Source of the DNA: Phycomyces nitens
Lineage: Eukaryota > Mucoromycota > Mucoromycetes > Mucorales > Phycomycetaceae
Reading direction: 5' to 3'
NCBI GenBank assembly: GCA_022702545.1
Contig: JAHRBC010000002.1
Location: 7,812,001-7,876,000, forward strand
DNA: 64,000 bases
In this document: in pieces, positions 13,074-28,097 of the stretch
Numbering within the stretch: the stretch's first letter is position 1
Layout: every line of letters starts with the position of its first letter
Position numbers and translations under genes: made by a program
Notes under the pieces: generated by a model
Told to the model about the DNA's origin: nothing
Seen by the model: the letters and a program-made list of their open reading frames with translations, nothing else
Databases searched by the model: none

Positions 13074-14504
13074 CTATATCTTTCGGCTGGCAGTGTAGCT
13101 GTGCAGGAGAGTATACCACTTGTCAAACGTAGGCTTACTCACATAGAGCTTGTAGTCAATCAGCTTGAGAAAGGCCATCTCGGCTGCATTGATCTCACTA
13201 ACCGAAAGACCAGAAATCTTTGTCCAGGCATGGTTCTTGTAGTTCTTGTCATGGAGGTACTTTGAGGCCAACATGAGAGCGGCCAAGAACATACGACGGC
13301 CACAGCACATCAAATCTTCGGAGCGGTCAGCTCTTTTGACAGGAGGAGTAAAACGTCTTTTGAGCTTCTCATGGACGACCTTTTTGACACGAAAGAGGTA
13401 GAACAGACAGATCTGGAGAGTGGAGTAGGTGGCCTTTGAGCGACTGAGCATCTCTCGGATAAAGCCTTTGGTCGGGATGACTTTTACTTTCTTTTGGTCA
13501 ATCAGGAATTTTGGTTGCCAAATAGAGTCAATGATCTCGGCTGCGGTATCTACAATAGATTAATAGACACACATAATTGCTCTTGTTAATATAATCAACT
13601 GTTGCTGGTTTTTGTTTAAAGAGAGAGGGAAAAGAAATAAAGAATAAAGGTAGGTAGATAAATATACATGATATATATATATAAAGAATTGATTGAAATA
13701 CAACCATACGTCGCAAGGCCAAGGAACTCTCTTTCTCTCTTTCTTTCTTTTTTCTGCTTTTTTTGTGTATGTGTGTATGTGTATATGTGTGTATGTGTGT
13801 GTGTATGTGTATGTACACTCTGTAAGTCATTTGTAGAAATGGGGTGTAGTTTGGGTCGACAGAAGACAGAGTGGGAAAAAGGGATTCTGGAGTCCTAATT
13901 TTCTTGGTCTGCTTGGTGTTGACTCGAGGTTACCTTGACCTATTGAGTATAGAGATGGATAAAGAAATGAAAAAAGAAAAGAGAGGAAAGGAAAAAAAGG
14001 GGGGGAGGTTTACATGGTAAAATTCATTGATTCATATCTCTGCCTTGTTTTACGTAATTCTTTATATATTGTGTTTTCAGCAGAATGATAATGGTAGTAA
14101 TAGTAAAAATAAAATAGTAGAAAAATAATCCTACCAATAAGTCGGTCGACCATCTGGGTGCGTTCTGGACGGGCAGCATCGTAGAATTCACGGTATTTAG
14201 GACAGGGTTGCTCTTCAAAGGGCAGGTTCAAATATGTACAGGGTTGGCCAGGTGTGGCAGCAACATTAGTGGTGGTGTTGGTGGTAGTAGTGTTGGTCGT
14301 GGTAGTAGTGCTGGTAGTGGTAGTGGTAGGGGGCAGGGATTGGTAATCAGATGTGGTGCTGGATGGAGTATCTGGGATGGAGTATGGTTGGATGCAATGA
14401 CCAGGATAAGGAGATTCTCTAGTATTGTAGAGATAGACGTTTTGAACGCCAAGTGCCCCAACCGGCTGTTCAAAGCCAGGCAATCGAAGGTCGGATGTAG
14501 TCAT
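13074..14504 (-). CDS. Pho85-type (Pcl) cyclin
   Basis: Exons 14504-14135 and 13549-13074 give 281 aa, joined across a long 585-nt intron (GTAGGA...TTGTAG). Residues about 60-90 are a Thr/Asn low-complexity run. The rest is a cyclin box of the PHO80/PCL class: DTAAEIIDSIW, FIREMLSRSKATYSTLQICLF, CCGRRMFLAALMLASKYLHD, WTKISGLSVSEINAAEMAFL and IDYKLYVSKPTFDKW. Such cyclins bind Pho85/Cdk5-like kinases and link the cycle or polarity with nutrient state. The junction reads MVDRLIDTAAEIIDS, in phase and natural for the family. The intron holds a (TG)n/(TATG)n microsatellite near 13765-13815. It is much longer than other introns here, and I found no additional exon in it. Confidence 0.85.
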
Positions 14505-15118
14505 TGTTTTTTGTTTTGCTCTTTTGTTGCAAGAGGGTTTGCGTACGAGTTAGGTGGTCAGAGGTAGGCGATAATAGTAATAATAGTGTAGGTTGTAAAG
14601 ATATATAGATATAAAGTATATAATACTATAATATAATGTAATATAATATATATATATATATATATTTATATGTATATAAATTAAAGAAAAGAAAAAGGTC
14701 AAAGCGGGCTGAGTTTTTTGGGAGATTGGTTATTGAAGAGCGATGGACATGTCAATTCGGTTAAAGAGGTTTGGATAAACAAGTGTTTTCTGGGTGTGTT
14801 GATTGGTTGGTTTGATTGGTTGAATTTGTTGATAGTTCAAGATGTGAAAATCAGAGAATAAAAGGGCAAAAGGACTCGTTTGGTGCACTGCGGATTCCTA
14901 TTTTATACCTCCCTCCCCCCCCCAGAGAAAAATGAATCTGAATATTCAGTTGGGTGGCTTGTTATATCCACTCTTTATATATATGTGTATACATATAAAA
15001 ATAAATATTTCCTCGTGTGAGCACTGTCACACAAAAGTCATTCGATTTAGAAAGTATTTATAATATTTACTGCGCAACAAAACCCTATAAAAATGATAAT
15101 AATAATAAAAAAGACCAA

Positions 15119-15153
<35 letters not shown>

Positions 15154-15433
15154 CCCAAGATACATACTTTATTATATATATACATTTCAATAAAGGAATG
15201 TTTGGGCATTAAGGGCTGGATATTGGCAAGTAGAATTACATGACAATTTTCTAAAGACATGAAGAATAAAATAAAATTATTTATATATATATTGATGGAA
15301 CATGGGATCCTGTGAACAAAACCAAAGGGTTGCACTGTCGCATGTCGTATTTGTATAGATCTAGAATAACAATAATATTACTATTCATACAGTGCAAAAT
15401 GAGGTCACACTGATACTTTTGCTCTTTTGCATC
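14505..15433. other. Divergent intergenic region, TA and TG repeats
   Basis: Upstream of both the cyclin gene (-) and the dihydroxyacetone kinase gene (+). It has TA repeats at about 14635-14670, a C-run at about 14913-14923 and a (TA)n(TG)n block at about 15118-15152. Short ORFs here look non-coding. Confidence 0.5.
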
Positions 15434-17633
15434 ATGGCATACACTCAATACCCCAGTAAGCAATGCTACTCTGGAATACCAGCACTCTTGTCTTAATTTG
15501 ATATAAACAGAAAAACACCTCTTGAATAGTCCAAATACGGTATTTTCTCTCTTTCTTTCTTTTTTTCTTTATTCTTTTTAATTAATTAATTAATTACTGC
15601 TACTATAAACCGCATTGATATTTATACATCATAATTGTATTACTAGTTGGTCACAGAGAGTCTTCAAGGACTATGCTGTGCCCATCCTCATCTCCGTCTA
15701 GATTCAAGCTACAATGGTAAAGCACCAGATATCTATCCCGATATATTAATATCTGTATTGCAGTCATTTATCGCCAGGACGTTGATGAGATTGCAAGCAC
15801 TCGGGTCACATTGATTGCAGGAGGAGGATCTGGACATGAACCTGCTCATGCCGCAAGTGTAGGCGAGGGTATGCTTACTGCCGCAGTATGTGGCAATGTG
15901 TTTGCATCTCCATCCTCAGCCCAGGTGCTGGCTGCTATTGAACGTGTTCAATCTCCTCATGGAACCCTTGTGATTGTCATGAACTATACCGGCGACTGTC
16001 TCAACTTTGGACTCGCTGTGGAGCGGGCAAAGGCAAAGGGAATAAAGGTCACCATGATCATTGTCGATGACGATGTGTCGGTTGGCCGCACAAAGGGTGC
16101 AAAGGTTGGCCGAAGAGGTCTGGCTGCAACCACTCTGGTGATCAAGCTGGCCGGTGCAATGGCCTCAAAGGGGTAAGTATATATTCATTAATTCCAACAC
16201 GGACATTAATCAGGCTCTCATCTCAGAGCTTGTTTGGAACAAGTATCTGAAGCTGGGGCCCTGTGCATTAAGAATGCTGCCACCTTGGGTGTTGCGCTTG
16301 ATCATTGCCATGTCCCAGGCAGCTCTGGAGACAGCCACGTCAGTCTGGGCCCAGACGAGGTTGAGCTTGGGGTGGGTATCCACAATGAACCCGGGTTCCT
16401 CAAGACTCCTCTAGGATCTGTTGGGTCTCTGGTGGGCACCATGATGGACATTCTCATTGACCAGAATGACCCCGAAAGATCCTATCTATCTCTGCCTTTG
16501 AAATCAAAAACCAAGATTGTCCTGTTTGTCAATAATCTCGGTGGAACCTCCATGCTCGAGTTCAATGGCGCAGTCAAGGCAGCAGTGGATTACATACTGA
16601 CCAAGCCGCATCTCAGTCTGGAACGTGTGTTTGCAGGTCCATTCCTAACCAGCCTGAACATGCCAGGGTTCTCCCTGACACTCCTAAGGATAGTAGACAA
16701 CAAGATGTTGGATTGGTTGGACTATCCTGTCAAGGTTGCAGGTTGGTCTCTTGCACCAGCTCACACGTTCTCAGCCACATATGAGTCGCCTGTGTTGCCT
16801 AGGGTGGCCAATAAGCCTGCTCCCTTTAAGATACCCCAAAGTAGTAAGGATATAGATCGCACAAGGCCATCTTAATGATGATTTTTTAAAGATCCTGAGC
16901 TTGTCAAGGCCGCCATCCTAGCTGCTGCTCGGGCCGTAATTGAAGCAGAGCCAGAAATCACATCGCTCGATACGATTCTTGGCGATGGTGATTGTGGCCA
17001 CACTCTCAAGGCTGCTGCGACAGGTAAGTAGGCAGGCCGGTAATTCTGGCAATCCTTGTCTTAATTAATCATTCTCTAGCCATCATCCAGACTCTGCCCA
17101 GTCTAGATCTCCAGTCAGCCCCAGACACCATCATTGGTCTGGCAGATGCCATTGAGCGTACGGCTGGCGGCACCTCGTCTGCAATCTACTGCATCTTTCT
17201 CAATGCACTGGCAGCCGGACTTCAACAGTCCCCTATTCCGACAGATGGCCGTGTGCTGTGGGCAACAGGTAATAAATAATAAATTAATAACAGCTTAAAA
17301 AAGCCATTCTGACTGACTCTATATTATCTAGCCGCCCGCCATGCACTGATCATCCTTGAGCAGTATACTCTTGCCAGGGTTGGAGACCGCACTCTGATGG
17401 ATGTCCTGACCCCATTTGTAGATACGCTTGGGGCCAAAGACAAGACGGTTGACGATGCAATAAAGGCAGCCCAAAAGGGAGCCGAATCGACCCGCAAGAT
17501 GCCAGCCAAGATGGGAAGGGCATCATACCTTGCAACAGAAGATGTCTTGACAGCCGGTCTTCCGGATGCTGGGGCGTGGGGCTTGGCTGCTCTCTTGAGA
17601 GGATTGGGACAAGCTCTGGATTCTAAGCCTTGA
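15434..17633 (+). CDS. DAK1: Dihydroxyacetone kinase
   Basis: Eight exons, 15434-15455, 15511-15539, 15647-15716, 15764-16172, 16227-16843, 16892-17023, 17080-17268 and 17332-17633, give 589 aa, the usual eukaryotic length. The enzyme phosphorylates dihydroxyacetone with ATP in glycerol/methanol metabolism and detoxification. The N-terminal DhaK domain shows [29 protein letters not shown] and [11 protein letters not shown]; the His in this last motif forms the hemiaminal with the substrate. The C-terminal DhaL domain shows [10 protein letters not shown] (Mg-ATP aspartates) and [10 protein letters not shown]. The first two exons are tiny (22 and 29 nt). They were accepted because phase works exactly and the joined product, [20 protein letters not shown], matches the family N-terminus. 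The exon 5 acceptor at 16225-16226 was chosen over a nearer CAG on phase. Confidence 0.93.
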
Positions 17634-17742
17634 CCATAATGTACATTCTTTTTTATTGAAGTTGGTGTGTGAATAAAGAAGGGCGTAAAGACAGAATACA
17701 GAAAAGAAGAAAAAAGAAAAAAGATGTATAAAAAGATGGATG

Positions 17743-19263
17743 CTATGATTGGATTTGGATGGGTAGAAAGTTGCCTACGATTATGGTCTGTATGATTGAC
17801 AGACCATCCAAGGGAGGAAGAGGTGGGTTAATGGGATGGTTTTAAGGATGCTAAAAGAAAAAGAAAACTTACAGGTCTAATAATAATAATAAAACAAAAA
17901 TTAATTGGGCCATTCGACTAGAGAAAAGAAAAGAAAAACATTCGAGACTTACATGTCATATCGATCTCTTCGGATAGTGAATGAAAAACAGCAGGATAAA
18001 ACGATTGATTTTGACTTTTTCCTCAAGAGACAGGAAGTCAAGACGGCCTTTTGACGCGGGTCAAATGCAATATTGCCATATTTCTGCAATGTGGTCAGTG
18101 TGGTCAGTATGTGAGGGGGGAGGGGGTGGCCAAACCAAGCGCATTCTTACCTCCCAGTAATTGACGATTGATTCTTCGGCCATGATTTCATAGATGCACA
18201 GCTTGCCCTAGTGGAATTTGTTGAGGTTTTAGTGGTGGGTGCCGTGTCAGACTTACGTCGCTTAGCTGGTCTACAGGAACATCGATCAAGGACGCAAATT
18301 CCTTGTTGCCCTTGTAAATCTCGCCTGTTCTTCGCCAGAGACAGGCTGGGACGGCCATTGCACTAAACACACGATCATAGTCCTGTGAAAATTAAGTAAG
18401 GCTTGTCTAGACAGACAATCTTACCAGCAAAAGACGCTCGAATGCCTCTTCGACCAAGATGAGGTCAATATCTGTCAGGGACTGGGCAATCTCGCGAAAT
18501 GCTGGTCGAAAAGTACCCATGACATTGAGTATCCGTCTGCGGGTCGTAGAAGACATACTTTAAAAGAATAATATGAGATGAATTGGTATTACAGCCATTA
18601 CACTTACTGCTGGTCCATATATCTCTGGAGACGAGCATAGCCATTCACATAGTTGTATGGCTTGAGATATCCGGCTTCATACTTTGCATTGATTATCTGA
18701 TTGAGACGATCTTCGATATTTCCGTCTTTGGGATCGGCAGCGATCAGAAAGAAATTTTCGCGCATACTTTCGCGCCTCTCTCTGGGCACAGACTCCTGGA
18801 GACTACAAGGATTAGAAAAGGAAGAAATGGCTGCCTGACATACTTTTCGGCAAACTTCTCAGTCGAATTGAACTCTAAAAGGCTCTTTGATTTCGTCAAG
18901 GGTGCGTCTAATGAGTGCAAGTGCTTTGATTTTTTAGCAAATCTTGTTTTCATTCTTTTTACCCCACCTTTCCTATTTTGTTTTCCCACGCCATTGAAAT
19001 GGTGCACAAGCCACTCTATGAATATATACATATACATGTATATAGATATATGGAATCTTTTTATTACTTGCCCCAGCGGACCAATTTATCGTCTGGCGAG
19101 ATTGGTGAGATGATATCCAGTGTGGCCGAGGCACGCTTCTTGGCACTGGGCCGGGGTGTGTCGTAGCATTTGTGGCCAATATTGCGCTTGGTGCACCGCA
19201 GACAGGGGCGGCCTGAGGACAGACATTAGTTGGGATTATTATTAAGATTGAATTCTTATATAC

Positions 19264-19295
<32 letters not shown>

Positions 19296-19456
19296 TTACC
19301 ATCGTCGCAAGTCATATGTGATCTTCTGCAAAACACACAGGCTATTCAGGAGAGAATGGTTAGCAGAATCCAAGGCAGCCAACATTTGATCCATCTACCC
19401 AGCGAGACTTTTTTGCGCTTTTTAGTGCGGTCTTCCTCAGACGGTGATGTGGACAT
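17743..19456 (-). CDS. ERT1: ERT1/AcuK-like zinc-cluster regulator with PAS-type region
   Basis: Eleven exons on the minus strand: 19456-19399, 19341-19300, 19212-19068, 18972-18844, 18802-18608, 18557-18425, 18382-18257, 18207-18151, 18083-17953, 17876-17873 and 17787-17743; 354 aa. ERT1/RDS2/AcuK proteins are transcription factors for gluconeogenesis and non-fermentable carbon use. The Zn2Cys6 cluster is split over exons 1-3 (KVSLACVFCRRSHMTCDDG then RPCLRCTKRNIGHKC). The central part has AADPKDGNIEDRLNQII and KPYNYVNGYARLQRYMDQH, and the end has SCCFSFTIRRDRYDIP then TIIVGNFLP. The IP pair comes from a 4-nt exon (17873-17876). The least certain boundary is the exon 4 acceptor: 18973-18974 is preferred over an alternative about 36 nt further along. 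The protein is shorter than its yeast relatives because the linker after the zinc cluster is short. It lies convergent to DAK1. Confidence 0.88.
17873..17876 (-). other. 4-nt microexon of the ERT1-like gene
   Basis: On the minus strand the four bases ACCT sit between a TTATTAG acceptor (76-nt intron upstream, 17877-17952) and a GTAAGT donor (85-nt intron downstream, 17788-17872). Including them restores phase (preceding exon ends after two bases of a codon) and gives RDRYDIP-TIIVGNF, the conserved ERT1 ending. Skipping them puts the last exon out of frame. Confidence 0.78.
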
Positions 19457-24713
<5,257 letters not shown>

Positions 24714-25371
24714 ATGGAAATAACATCAGGACCCTTTTTTACCACCTCGACCGGGCTCATTGACAGCGTGGACAGTATGTTCTCTGGCCATTACACATGC
24801 CAATCCCCACGGTTTATAAATTTACGACTCTATTTTTTTTGTAAAACTCTAGAGAAGCTCATGGTTGTCTTGAGAGATGGTCGTAAATTGATTGGCACAC
24901 TTCGGTCATTCGACCAATATGGTATATTTACTATAAGCTAGCTAGCTAGTTTCTTGCTTTTTTTTTATATTCAACTTTTTCTTCTTCTTAATGTCTTTAG
25001 CTAATCTGGTGTTGCAAGACACGATTGAGAGGATCTATGTTGGAAACTGTTTTGGTGATATTCCCAGAGGTATTTTTATTATTCGAGGTGAAAATGTTGT
25101 ACTTCTTGGTGAACTTGTAAGTCTATTGATTATTGTAAAGAATGCAAAACTGATAAACTACATGTGGTTCAAAAATAAAACAACAACAAACAAAAACAAA
25201 AAGGATATTGAAAAAGAAGAGTGTGCCAACCTCAGAGAAGTACCTGTTGAAGAGATTCTTGTTGCACAACGAGAAGAAATGGAAGCAAAACAAAGGCTCG
25301 ACAAGATTCGAAACAAAGCTTTGCACAGCCACGGATTCTGTGTAGATAATGCCCAGAATGACCTCTATTAA
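24714..25371 (+). CDS. LSM1: LSM1, U6-like Sm protein of the mRNA-decay complex
   Basis: Exons 24714-24774, 24853-24921, 25001-25116 and 25204-25371 give 137 aa. Lsm1 is the defining subunit of the cytoplasmic Lsm1-7 ring that binds oligoadenylated mRNA 3' ends and promotes decapping. Sm motif 1 reads [28 protein letters not shown] and is split over exons 2 and 3. Sm motif 2 reads [16 protein letters not shown]. The C-terminal helix [19 protein letters not shown] is typical of Lsm1. All three junctions keep phase. The third intron ends in an A-rich stretch (ACAAAAAG) rather than a pyrimidine tract. The TAA is followed by C/A-rich repeats (CCACC and ACACC units, about 25405-25570). Confidence 0.93.
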
Positions 25372-25655
25372 CCCGTCAAAAGGCAACCAAACCGAGCCAA
25401 ATCCTCCCACCCACCCACCCCACCCCACCCACTTGCTGCTACCTTCACCACCATCACAAAAATCAAGATTTATCCATGTGTATTTCTTTTTCTATTTTTT
25501 TGTTTTTGTTTTTGTCTTGCTCTTTATATAAAAAAATCACACCACACCACACTACACCACACTACACCCATTTGTCAAGCGACGGTTCAAGATTTTTGGG
25601 TCTAAAGCTGTGTTTAGATGGATACTGGGTCCCCAAGGTTGTCTTGATATAAAGG
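25372..25655. repeat. Convergent 3' region with CCACC/ACACCAC repeats
   Basis: Between LSM1 (+) and the small leftward ORF. It holds a CCCACC-type tract at about 25406-25431, TTTTTG repeats around 25495-25515 and an ACACCACACTAC-type tract at about 25539-25568. The C-rich strand asymmetry is unusual in this AT-rich window. Confidence 0.6.
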
Positions 25656-25901
25656 TCAAGCTTTTGGGAGTGTGTGGCGCGAGAATTTACGACTAAGTTG
25701 GTCCATTAGACCACCCAGGGCAGCCAAGGGCAATAGGAATACCCCACAGCACATGTAGTTGGTAGTAGATGATTCGGCTGGAGCAGTGAATGGATCTTGA
25801 GTTGGATTCTCCTCATCGACCTGAGTAGGTACTGGCACAGAGCCGTAATTACGTGTAGTTGGCATTGAATCAGCGGTTGGAGCAGAGGCTGTAGTAGACA
25901 T
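25656..25901 (-). CDS. Small hypothetical protein with a hydrophobic C-terminal segment
   Basis: 81 aa, single frame, starting at MSTTASAPTADSMPTT; an in-frame ATG 99 bases upstream would add a less likely hydrophobic extension. The N-terminal 50 residues are Ser/Thr/Pro/Ala-rich with a NYGSVPVPTQVDEENPTQDPF segment. Residues about 52-66 (CCGVFLLPLAALGGL) are hydrophobic and start with two cysteines, which could be palmitoylated, and the end is basic (SRKFSRHTLPKA). I do not recognise the family. The orderly composition and own intergenic spacing suggest a real short gene, but a splice isoform or spurious ORF cannot be excluded. Confidence 0.45.
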   Translation of the reverse strand: MSTTASAPTADSMPTTRNYGSVPVPTQVDEENPTQDPFTAPAESSTTNYMCCGVFLLPLAALGGLMDQLSRKFSRHTLPKA

Positions 25902-26303
25902 TATTATTATTCTTTGATTACTAATATTATATTTTGCAGGTGAAAAAGAATGCAAAGAAAAAGAAGAAGCGGAAAAAATAAAAGTCAAGCACACATGCAA
26001 CTGGCCTTTGTAAAACCACTTTTTTTTTCTTTACTTTATTTTATATATTAGTCCCCCTTTTTGCCATGCCAACAAGACAGAAAATTGTAGCTTAAAATAC
26101 CCTTCTCCAGGGACAGACGGTTTCTGATTGGTTTCCAGCAAGTCGAGTGTGTATCAATTCACCAATCACAATCAATTATTTTTAATTTTTTTTTTTAAAA
26201 AAAAAACGACAATCTATTGCCATGGCAACCAACTTTATTTTCCTTATCTCTTTATACACATATTCTCTTTTTCTTCGTCTTCTAATATTTAATATCATCT
26301 ATC
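25902..26303. other. Divergent promoter region
   Basis: About 400 bases upstream of both the small leftward ORF and the methyltransferase gene. A T-run/A-run pair at about 26179-26206 could form a hairpin. A CCATGGCAAC element at 26219-26228 is repeated at 24290-24299 upstream of LSM1. No gene is seen. Confidence 0.5.
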
Positions 26304-27366
26304 ATGGATCCTGCTCAGACCCTAGACACCATTCAAAACCACGTTGGTCTGGCTTGGGCTTATCGTAAACAAGGACGAGACTCGGATATGGAAATTGAGA
26401 TCAATTCAATGCTCGTTCTTTTGGAAAGTCTGATAGATCAGTCTTACGATCGGTATGCGACATTAGACGATGAGGAAGAAATTAGACCTGTAAAAAACCA
26501 GGATATAGAAAGGGCTAGACAAGCAACACAAGCGATCCTTGTTCGGATCGTATCGGGCGAAATGTCCATTCCCGATGAGCAGATTGATAGAGCAGCAAAG
26601 GCAATGGCTCATTTGTCAGGGCGAGGTGCAGCAGGTGCAATGGTCGGTACCTGGCATATACCTTATCTTGACAGAAATGGCGTCCGTAATTCTTTGTCGC
26701 TAAAGATCCATGAGCCAAGTTTCATTGGAAATGACATTGGATTCAAGACATGGGGTGCTGCCCCTTTAATGGCAAAGTAAGTTTTTTTTTTCTTTTTCTT
26801 TCTTTCTTTGTAAAAATTAAATGTGTGTGTGTGTGACATTAACCTTTTGGGACAGACGTCTTGTTCAGGAACGATTCTTGCCAGACCTTGAGAACCAAAC
26901 GGTTCTTGAGTTGGGCACCGGCACTGGAATGGTTGGTTTGATCTGTGCAAAGCTGGGTGCTGCCTCGACAGACCTGACTGATTATCACCCGAGTGTGTTG
27001 GAAAATGTAGCTATCAATGTGCAACTCAACAAAGTTGAGGCCAATGTGTCAAAACTAGACTTTATCGAGCTATCGACCAACCCAGAGTCTGTCTGGAGAA
27101 ACAAGAAATTCGATGTGGTGATTGCAAGCGACCTACTGTACGAAATGGAGCATGCCGAGCATCTTCCGGTCGCAATAGAGCTCCTGATGACCAACGTCTT
27201 TTACTTTATGATTCCGCTGCGTGCCACTCACACCAAAGAGGTCGCACTGTTTGAGAGCAGGATGGAGGAGATCGGGCTCTACTTGGACGAGACCTCGGAC
27301 CAAGAGGTGGAGGAAGATGAAGGCTGGGTGCGCTACCGGTTCTATTGTTATACTCGCATACAATAA
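26304..27366 (+). CDS. Protein-lysine methyltransferase, EFM2-like (Methyltransf_16)
   Basis: Exons 26304-26776 and 26856-27366 give 327 aa. The C-terminal half is a seven-beta-strand SAM methyltransferase of the family that methylates lysines on elongation factors and chaperones. It shows motif I VLELGTGTGMVGL (about residue 174), DLTDYHPSVLENV, and the post-motif FDVVIASDLLYE, in place of the DPPY of DNA methylases. SLKIHEPSFIGNDIGFKTWGAA just before the intron is the substrate/cofactor-approach segment typical of EFM2-type enzymes. The helical N-terminal half (residues 1-110) resembles the N-terminal extension of EFM2. An EF2-lysine target is likely by analogy only. The splice (GTAAGT...GACAG) restores phase at LMAKRLVQERF. 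The intron includes T-rich and GTGTG repeats. Confidence 0.8.
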
Positions 27367-27477
27367 AAAAATAAATGTAATCCTTTAGAAACGCTGTACC
27401 CGACGTCATTTATTAAATCAAGAACAAACAAGATCCTCCTACTCTTCTTCTTCTTTTTTTTACTCTTCTTTCTTCTC

Positions 27478-27969
27478 ATGTATACCAAACTCAATTCTCT
27501 CACAACAAACCGTTCGAATACCTTGGATACTACTAGCCTTGGTGGTCGCCTAAAGACCAGAGACGGATGTGATACTAGTTCTGAACTTCAAACATCCTAT
27601 CAAACGCATGACCAAAAGTAGTACTTTTTACTCGTAAAAAAATGTTTTTTTTTTGCTGACCGACCATATCTCCATAGCGACCATTTGTACGAAAAAAGGA
27701 AGCGGAGAAGGGAGTCGCACAATGCAGTCGAACGACGAAGACGAGATGTAATCAACGATCAAATCTATCGACTCTCGACTCTCTTACCAGACAAGGAATC
27801 CAACAAGACCAACAAGGGAGCTGTCCTGAGACGATCGGTAGACTACATTCACCTAATGCAAGACACCCTTCGACAGTATCAGCAAAGAATTCATGAAATG
27901 GAGCGTATCTTGGAAATCTATCAGCGCACAGATACAGCTTATCGTCCATTCTCACACGGTCCTTTGTGA
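27478..27969 (+). CDS. Short bHLH transcription factor
   Basis: Exons 27478-27617 and 27678-27969 give 143 aa. The DNA-binding basic region KRKRRRESHNAVERRRRDVIN has the H-E-R arrangement (HNAVERRRR) that contacts E-box CANNTG sites. It is followed by helix 1 (DQIYRLSTLLPD), loop (KESNKTNK) and helix 2 (AVLRRSVDYIHLMQDTLRQY), then a short coiled coil (QQRIHEMERILEIYQ). This resembles the USF/MITF/TFE bHLH-leucine-zipper group. Exon 1 gives only a 47-residue Thr/Ser-rich N-terminus with no domain. The splice at GTAGTA...CATAG is in phase (QNDHLYEKRKRRR). At 143 aa it is very short and may act as a heterodimer partner; targets are unknown. Confidence 0.85.
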
Positions 27970-28097
27970 CGCATACTACCATAAAACATTCTTTATAAAA
28001 AATGCCAATATTATCCTAATACACATTGCTCTTTTTTTCTTTTTCTTTCTTTCTCTCTCTTTATTTTATTTTATTTTATAAATAACATTTATACCTT

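Noticed and set aside
25045..25130. Possible alternative LSM1 third exon end reading through into the intron
   Set aside because: Read-through gives a Lys/Asn-rich stretch with no family match; the GTAAGT donor at 25117 and in-phase exon 4 give a normal Lsm1 C-terminus.
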